Part shown: positions 57,320 to 64,000 of the stretch, piece after piece
How the letters are laid out: every line of letters begins with the position of its first letter
Position numbering within the stretch: position 1 is the first letter of the stretch
NCBI GenBank assembly: GCA_944472155.2
Contig: OX235272.1
Span: forward strand, 92,448,020-92,512,019
Direction of reading: 5' to 3'
Source: Trichobilharzia szidati
Taxonomy: Eukaryota > Platyhelminthes > Trematoda > Strigeidida > Schistosomatidae
DNA: 64,000 nucleotides
Position numbers and translations under genes: made by a program
The notes under the pieces: generated by a model
Database searches by the model: none
What the model saw: only the letters and a program-made list of their open reading frames with translations
Told to the model about the DNA's origin: nothing

Positions 57320-57960
57320 CACTCATGAGAACGACTGGAAGACATTAGGCCACATCACAGAGGAAAGCTGAGTGAAAGAACACTTAAAATATCTGTAACT
57401 GATGTGGAAGGAAACATGTGTGGTCTTATTCGGAAGGAAGATGGGGCAAGACAATAAATGTCTTTCTACGGACACCCAGAAGCTAACAGAAGACAGGTGG
57501 ATAGCGATAGAGAAGATGGAGCAGTGCAGAGATGAACAACGGAAGGAGACATTCAATCTGCAATGCACTGAATAAAGAAGTGAAGAAGAGTATTAGGAAG
57601 GAAAAGAGACAATTCTACAATCTACTGGAAGCTGTTGGTGGGTGGGACCTCTAGTCACTGTGCTAGATAACCAGGTCTCTGACAAGGAAGGCGACAACAC
57701 AAATGAAACCAAGGTGAGATAGTGAAGAGAACCTAATCGCCACGGAGGTGAAATAAAAGAAACTTTGAGCTGATCACTTCAATGGACTGTTGAACCGATC
57801 ATCACCTGCCCCTATTGGAAACAGACCTTCAGATGCACACACAATCATTGCAGAAGCTTTGGAAGAGAGGAAAGGTGTCAGAATTTTGGATGAAAAGCAT
57901 TCTTGTCAAAATATCAAAGCGAACTCACGCATTTGCCAGAACTGGTCGGGAATCTAATGG
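57320..57960 (+). mobile_element. RTE-like relic, mirror of 42,000-42,600
   Basis: The plus strand carries the RTE segment between endonuclease and RT ('KDKRQFY-LLEAV' type text near 57,600, 'EALEERKGV' near 57,865). Up to about 57,800 it mirrors the left arm; beyond that it continues alone. Confidence 0.55.
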
Positions 57961-58439
57961 CGTGATACTGTATACTACTGATTAGATTATATGAGTAGCT
58001 GAAAATACTCACTTCAAAAATTAGTGCTGGTTAGCCAGATGGATGTGATCTAAACAAAGAATGATCGTTTGGATCGTTTGTAGTCCAGCTGACCAGTGGT
58101 GTGCGCGGTACGACTCAGCCTGGGGAACTGAACTGAATCAGTTGGGACCAGCTGATTTCTGTATGGTTTACAACTACTCATCGCACTTAATCAGTAGTAT
58201 ATAGATTCATGCAAATATTCTTCTTTCTTGATTGCTGTTTATGGTATCAAGCAGATCACATATTGTGATCTGAATAATTTTGGTTTCCAGGGGAAAACTT
58301 GGTGAAATTCCACCATGAACTGTGTCAACTGCAAAGTGATTTGCAAATTTTGAATTTGATTTATGATGTTACCAGTTCGCCTAAGATCATTTACTGTTAA
58401 TATTATTGTTCCCTTGAGTTCCGTGTGATATATGGGGAT

Positions 58440-58880
58440 TCAAAACCATATCTCCACTTATTCCTATTCTCTGTGATCCTCTTTAGCTGGCCCCACGACT
58501 ACCGTTAGTCTCTCGTCTCCCCCCTGGCAAGATCTCCTCTGTGTCACCATCGGACTGAAGCCCAACTCGTCGTTTTCCATTTGGGTTCTACTCTATAGTC
58601 TGGTGCGCGATGTCATTTTATGATCTCCTCAGCGTGTGTGCAATGCATCTCCATTTTCTTCTACATATTTGTTGAGCGATAGGTTCTCGGTTGCTTTGTT
58701 CTCGGAGTTTCTTGTTGTTAACTCTTTCTGGCCATCTCATCTTCCTCATGGAGCCAATGTAGGCAACTGTTGATAAAAGTCTGCAGCTGGCTGTTAAAAA
58801 ACGCTTTTCTTGACGTGATCACCAATTCTCTGACCCATATTAGAAGAACTGGAGCTGAAAATCCAAATTTTGTCCTTTAT
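58440..58880 (-). mobile_element. RTE 3'-end relic
   Basis: Minus-strand decayed C-terminal text ('LTTRNSENKATENLSL', then a Met/Glu-rich basic part) resembles the RTE relic ends at 23,380 and 34,790-35,070. 5' truncated. Confidence 0.5.
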
Positions 58881-60165
58881 GCTGCCAAGTGCAGAGTTTG
58901 CCTAAGTAGCTAGTCGGAAATCGGGTGGTTCAAACTGATTCAGCTCTCTGAACTGAGTCAAACCTGGTATACTCCTTACGAACTCGATCCAAAACAGCCG
59001 TCTGATGTTTAGATAACTTTGATGTGGTTAGCGAGCATACTGCTACCACTCATATCAATCAACCACTCTGATTTGTAATCATGTTGTATCAAATACATGT
59101 TTGATTTTTAATAAGTAGAAATCATTCAGCTTAGGAAATATCTACCATCAAAGTGCTTTATACTTAGCTGCACAGTACAGAACACTAACAGATACTTTAC
59201 TTACTGAAGTTGACACAAGAAATTGTCACATAAGTTCACTAACTTGAACTGAAAGATGCGCTGGGTGTATTCAAGCTTGAAATAGGCTAGTCTGTTATGT
59301 ATACTTAGAATACTGTCTATTCTCCTCATCTCTAACTAAATTTACATTTAAAGACTGTCATGATGGAGATATAATTCCTCATGGAACTTTACACAGACTA
59401 GTCTTTCTGGTGATTTCATTGTTGAATGAGAGTACTCGACAACGACAGGTTTTAAGATGAAGACATTATAGTAATACAGTGTCACACGAGGATACAGAGT
59501 GTTTAATACTCATTTCGCATGTCCGCCTCAAGAATGGTCTGTTAAGATACTTTACTAATGTGAATGAAGTGAAATCGTCGAGTGTGTGAGTGTCCGCAGA
59601 TATTTTATATTGACATTCAATAAAGTTTTGACAGAAACACACTTGAAGTGGTACATGATACTGAGTGCTATTAATAGTTAGGAACCAGCGGCACCAATTA
59701 ACAGTCCTCAACAGCTATACTGAGTTGGTCTAAACCCTAAATGGTCATTTCGCTAGTTTTGGTGAGCCTAGCTCATCAATTCATACAAATTGTGAATAGT
59801 TCAAGCAGTTAGCAACAGTATGTTTTATCTTATGTTTACGCCTTCTTTCTTAATGACATTTATGAAGTCAAAATAGCCAAAATGTTGAAACATGAATATT
59901 TTGGTTTTACAAAGATTAATCAGTGAATGGAATCAAAAAGTCAGTGGTGTACGTGATCTTCTACAGACCTTGTTTCAGTAATCTACTCCTGAGAAATCAG
60001 TTTATCGGATGACGCATTGTAGTACAATACGTTGTGATCACATGAAGCAAAGCTAAAGGTATACAACATACGCTTAATAATGCTAATATTATTGGGATCG
60101 CATACACTTCCTCTCACAATAACAAGCACAACAGGATAGTATGACCTAAATGATGAAATAAAACA
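58881..60165. other. Intergenic, no recognised feature
   Basis: No coding motif was seen. 58,080-58,160 and 58,905-58,970 share an inverted block with 'ctgaatcag' and its complement, probably an old inverted repeat around the RTE relic. Confidence 0.35.
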
Positions 60166-60169
60166 GATA

Positions 60170-62335
60170 GAAGAGGCGTCGGTGTTAAATAACTATCCTA
60201 TAAAATAAATTCATTAGGAATATCAAAAAAGGCCAAAAAGGAAAATAAAAATAATTGTGAAACTAGTAATGATAACATAAATAAGAGAGAATATAAGGCA
60301 TCTACAGTAGTTTTACCATATAAGGAGGGGAAATCTGTGAAATTCAAACCTACAAACTAACTCATGTAGGACAAGCTCTGTAGGCTAAAAGACCCGGTTG
60401 ACCCAATTAGACAAAATGATATAATTTACAAAATGAGAAGACATTCAGCGAAGAGACTCTTTTCGGCGAATTCATTCACATAGCTGTACAATCGCATTTA
60501 TATATAATTATTTGTGTGTGTACATGAGGTTTGTCAAGTTTAGATAATTGATTAGTTAATACAAGAATGATCTAATATAGAGACAAAGTTAATCAGACAG
60601 CAACTAAAGTAAGATTGAGTTAGTAAGCTAGATGACGTAATATAATTGACTAAAATGTTACAACTTAGGTCAGGATAGCAACAGAGGTAATTACAGGTAG
60701 AGATTAAGTAGAAATGAAATTGAGCAAATAAGTTGGATGACGTAACATAAATGACTAGAAACTGAGCGTTGTTCAAGTCAGTAACAGTGGTAGTGAGGTG
60801 TAGAAATTGAATCGGGTGGAGGTAGAGAACAAGAAAGTTGAAAATGTAAAATATTACAATTGAGAAGACAAAATAATATTAATGAAGAGACAGAAGAAAA
60901 GATTAGGTAGAATTTACTTGTCGGCTAATAAGATAGATTACGTCCATTGCAAGTGTAGTGATTGAACGAATTTCTTCTGTATGCAGAGTTCAGGACTTAG
61001 CAAGTGAATCGCCATTGCTTCTGCAGTTTGAAGAAGTCTGATTCGTACACCTTTAGGGAGACTACTTCTTACTCTGTAGACGACTTTGAAGTTTGTTTGG
61101 GGTGTAGCTTGGTGTCCGGATTCTATCAGATGTTCTAAGATGGAGCTGCGGGGAATCGTTTTTCTCCTTTGTAAAACCATGTTGGTAAGTGTTCGGTGAT
61201 ACGTTTGGAAAGCGAGTGCTGGGTACGGCCGACATACCTGGCTCCACACGAGCAGGTGAATTGATAAATGCACATTGATGAGGCCAGCAGCGGTAGCTTA
61301 TCCTTCACATTCACATGAATCATAGGTTTTGTGGAGAAGGTTAGTCGTAGTTCAGCTGCGAAGAAGGTCTTCTTAAGTGAGCGCGACAGTCGATTTTTTA
61401 GTGTTTCCGCAGATAAATCTCCATTGAATTGAAGGTTCATGTAGAGTAGTTTTTTCTTTACGCTAAGCATGGGCGGCTTTTCTGGTCTAGGATTCATAGA
61501 TTTTGCAATAAATCTTTCTGGATAGCAATTCTCGACGAGGATTCTGTTGAAATTGTCCAGTTGATTTTCTATGGTGTCCGGGGTGCAAAAAATTTACAAA
61601 ATACCTTGTTATGACTGTGAGTGAGGTCAACTATATAGGTTAAACTAGTAGATCGGGGGTAATGAGATTGTCGGAACATAAGAATTTAGCTAAGGTAAGA
61701 ATGATTGACCCCGAGAAGATAAGTAATTTAGAAAAACTCAGCAACTGCACTGCATGCATTAACACACAACCACACAATAAAGTGGGAGAGGGTTAAAATT
61801 CTAAGAAGTAATATAGGTAGGTGGAGATAGAGAGATTGATTACTGAATCTCCTGATTCATCGAATGATCTACACCCAACACATGCATAGAAATGACTCAA
61901 TACAAATACCAGAGATATGGAAGATATTATTACCACCAGTCAAATCAGAAGAGGATAATAAATAATCTCAAAATAATATTTCAATTCAAGCACATCACAA
62001 CATTCTAACAAGTTACTTATTATGACTATAAAAACACTCGTCTTATTTCCCATCTGATTGTAATTGATCAATAACACTCATATTATTATTTCTGAATGTA
62101 CATTATCCCATATTGATTTTTATTCAAATATCTAGTCAATTCCACACATGTATATAAATGAAGGAAAAAGTTGTGTGAGTAGTGACTTGATATGATTCTG
62201 AGTGGCAATAGTTTGTGCTCGAAACTGTGGTCATCAGTTAATATTACTGTACAACATACTGTGTGATTTATCAAAATAAAATCTTATCCATAATGGAGTA
62301 ATACTCTATCACACTGACCAAGTTTTATACTTATA
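60170..62335 (+). mobile_element. PLE relic (type 2), plus strand, split by a nested PLE
   Basis: 60,170-60,434 is the RT-to-endonuclease linker (the complement of 50,800-51,090). It stops inside the start of the endonuclease and resumes at 61,591 with a segment containing LSEHKNLAKVRMIDPEKISN, then a 3' UTR (61,900-62,200) and the terminal motif at 62,186-62,335. The 12-mer aatttacaaaat at both breakpoints (60,423-60,434 and 61,591-61,602) is a target site duplication of the nested element. Stops elsewhere show this element was already decaying or decayed later. Confidence 0.8.
60435..61590 (-). mobile_element. 5'-truncated PLE (type 1) nested in a type-2 PLE
   Basis: The minus strand encodes the RT connector and GIY-YIG endonuclease in two overlapping frames. 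61,497-61,135 holds KKLLYMNLQFNGDLSAETL, TCSCGARYVGRTQHSLSKRI and TEHLPTWFYKG. 61,273-60,938 holds SSILEHLIESGHQATPQTNF, KVVYRVRSSLPKGV and ELCIQKK. One frameshift near 61,160-61,140 separates them. The 3' end (60,435-60,500) has the 'tgtacagctatgtgaatgaattcgcc' type terminus. This is the best preserved PLE endonuclease in the window and lacks its RT, consistent with 5' truncation. Confidence 0.82.
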
Positions 62336-62723
62336 TCAATGATCTCATGTTGTCTTTATTCCGAGAAATCATTCATCTCAACCAGACACAACTTAAATAA
62401 TATCAAAATATGTACACAGTATAGAATATGTGAACATATTCTGCTCAAGTTAACACCTCACTCACAAGAAGAACTAACAAGTTACACAAATGACGAAGAA
62501 ATGAAAACTCCTTTACACAAAGAATTACTACTTATAAAATACAATTCTTTCAAATTCCAGTGAAGTTCACTTTAAGTGTTACTTCGACAACATCAAAGAA
62601 CAGATACCATGACTAATGAACAAAGCAGCACATAACGGAAAAAAAGAGAGAGAGAAAAGGAAAAGAAAGAAAAAAATTTGTACCTATAAATGATATGAGT
62701 TGGAAAGACGAGGTCCAGTTGTA

Positions 62724-63425
62724 CTACTGACTATTTAATGAATTATAGGTGTCATGCCTAATGCTTTCTTTATCGCACAGAACACGAGCTAAGTAGGGTA
62801 TGGTTGAGTTTTTGTACTTGCTGGTGCGAGCATACAGTTTTCTATATAGCCTTCGGGTTTTGCCTGATGAGATACAAGGGGAGAGTTGTGAGTGAAGAGG
62901 GTGGTGTGAGTTAGATAAAATGGGTATGGCCCATTTTTCACATGAGACTATGTGCCTGTCGACCAGAATATTAACAAGCTGGTTAAGTGGCACGTTGCTT
63001 ACGCTGCTGACAACCTTTAACATCCTGCGTAATATGTTATAGTCTTTCTTCAGTAGCCCGGGAAAAACTAAGGGGGAACAATAGAGAATATTAGGCAGAA
63101 TGCGAGAGTTAACGAATTGTAGGAGTAAGGGTTGGGTTATACCAGAATGTCTTGACTTCTTGATGTAGAAGGTAAGACGGAATATTTTCTTAGAAATCGC
63201 CAAGATATGAGACGACCAGGAAAGATCAGCAGATAGAATGACGCCTAGGTATTTAATTTCCGACTTGGTTTCTATTTCAGTGCCATCTATGTTGCACACC
63301 TCGTGAGAGCCAACCAGTTTGTTTAGGTCGGATTTATGCCTAAAGGTGAAATTGGCTGTTTGGCATTTGGAGGGGTTTAAGGTAAGACCGTTTTCCTTGG
63401 ACCACTGGCTGATTTCTGATTTCAA
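62724..63425 (-). pseudogene. 5'-truncated CR1-like LINE: RT thumb and C-terminus
   Basis: The minus strand is open for 233 residues, containing WSKENGLTLNPSKCQ (the post-catalytic 'LNPSKT' motif), EIKYLGVILSADLSW (the 'YLG' motif), a 'RILPNILYCSPLVFPG' segment and a CR1-type C-terminus. The catalytic FADD box is missing because the copy is truncated near 63,425. It differs clearly from the LINE at 1,284, so it is a second CR1-like family. The frame is still open, so the insertion is fairly young. Confidence 0.75.
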
Positions 63426-63429
63426 TGAA

Positions 63430-64000
63430 GATTATAGACAGCATCCATTTGAAATGGTGAGCGTTGTGATCATCATCATCGGGATATGTATTCATCATAA
63501 AGTCAATCATTCATCAGGATTAGTGGTTCTTAGAACTGGTACTCATACAAATTCTGTTGAAGGAGTTCGAGCGTATAAAAAACAGATTAGAATGACATAT
63601 GTCTATAACTACTCCTATTAAAGCACGGGACTTGCTTTTGCAGCATATCAGAGGCATATACACTATATAATTCGTTTTTATTATGCTTATATATCCTGTA
63701 AATATACTTTTTATACTAAAATGCCACATTTTACCTAGAGGAATATAATTGGTTGGTTCAAGGTCATTTGGGTGTGATATCTATTCCTTACTGTTGCCAC
63801 TAGTTCAGAGACCCCCCCCCCCCTGCTTTTGGAATCCCGTCATCTGAGTCTACTTGCAATCTTCAGCTAACTACTCTTCACTTTATTCTGCAAGCTTATG
63901 TGAATCCAGAACATTTTTGAAAATAAACCTCATCTATTACATGAATTCCTTATTTCTGGTAAATTGTCGGAAGCCAATTTGAATGATGAATATTCATTCA
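63430..64000. other. Intergenic, with a 12-base poly-C tract
   Basis: No gene was recognised. A run of 12 C stands at 63,812-63,823, and short (atc)n near 63,470. Confidence 0.4.

Larger units (their letters stand above)
52790..57800 (-). repeat. Palindrome B, right arm
   Basis: Reverse-ordered partner of 42,200-47,170 (see that entry). The non-genic flank 54,500-55,800 also matches 44,100-45,480 closely, so unlike palindrome A the similarity stays high over most of the arm. Confidence 0.88.

Noticed and set aside
63812..63823. Run of 12 C as a functional element
   Set aside because: Isolated homopolymer with no conserved context; could be a simple repeat or sequencing-prone site.
1..64000. 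CRISPR arrays, bacterial operons or prophage
   Set aside because: No regular spaced repeats or bacterial gene order; TATA boxes, AATAAA signals, LINEs, PLEs and SINEs indicate a metazoan nuclear genome.

Overview
The window looks like nuclear DNA of a blood fluke (genus Schistosoma; species not decidable by eye). The reasons are four intronless tyrosine-rich secreted genes of the trematode eggshell type, and a typical schistosome mixture of CR1-like and RTE-like LINEs, Penelope-like elements (PLEs) and tRNA-headed SINEs, including an SMalpha-like SINE with a decayed hammerhead ribozyme. Base composition is AT-rich, and nearly everything outside the four genes is repeat relic or unrecognised non-coding DNA.

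Layout. (1) 1-9,650: an intact two-ORF CR1-like LINE (about 1,284-7,070) lies between two apparently identical 1,283-bp direct repeats (1-1,283 and 8,368-9,650). These repeats contain, in reverse orientation, a copy of the LINE's own long 3' UTR. A gag-like fragment and a third, older UTR copy lie in between. (2) 9,651-18,900: mostly unrecognised sequence, with an RTE relic (11,100-12,520), a tRNA-like SINE (17,690-17,880) and a perfect 96-bp-arm hairpin (18,178-18,378). (3) 19,130-39,600: palindrome A. Its arms carry eggshell-type genes 1 (+, 24,684) and 2 (-, 33,802) in convergent orientation, each followed by an inverted PLE relic; an RTE relic sits in the central loop. (4) 39,600-42,200: RTE relics. 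(5) 42,200-57,800: palindrome B, with genes 3 (+, 46,083) and 4 (-, 53,862), again convergent, a 5.6-kb loop of RTE and PLE relics, and an SMalpha-like hammerhead SINE in each arm. (6) 57,800-64,000: RTE relics, a PLE nested in another PLE with a 12-bp target duplication, and a 5'-truncated second CR1-like LINE.

The four genes encode about 150-159 aa proteins: signal peptide, a Tyr/Asn/Asp/Pro-rich body with one CC pair, and a Gly/Lys-rich tail with Tyr-rich end. By analogy with known schistosome eggshell precursors they would be made in vitelline cells and cross-linked through tyrosines into the shell. Partners within a palindrome are far more alike than genes of different palindromes, and in palindrome A the near-identity is concentrated in the 3' two-thirds of the gene and its flank. 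This suggests arm-to-arm gene conversion or recent inverted duplication of a high-demand, probably female-specific gene. All identities were judged by reading, not by computed alignment.
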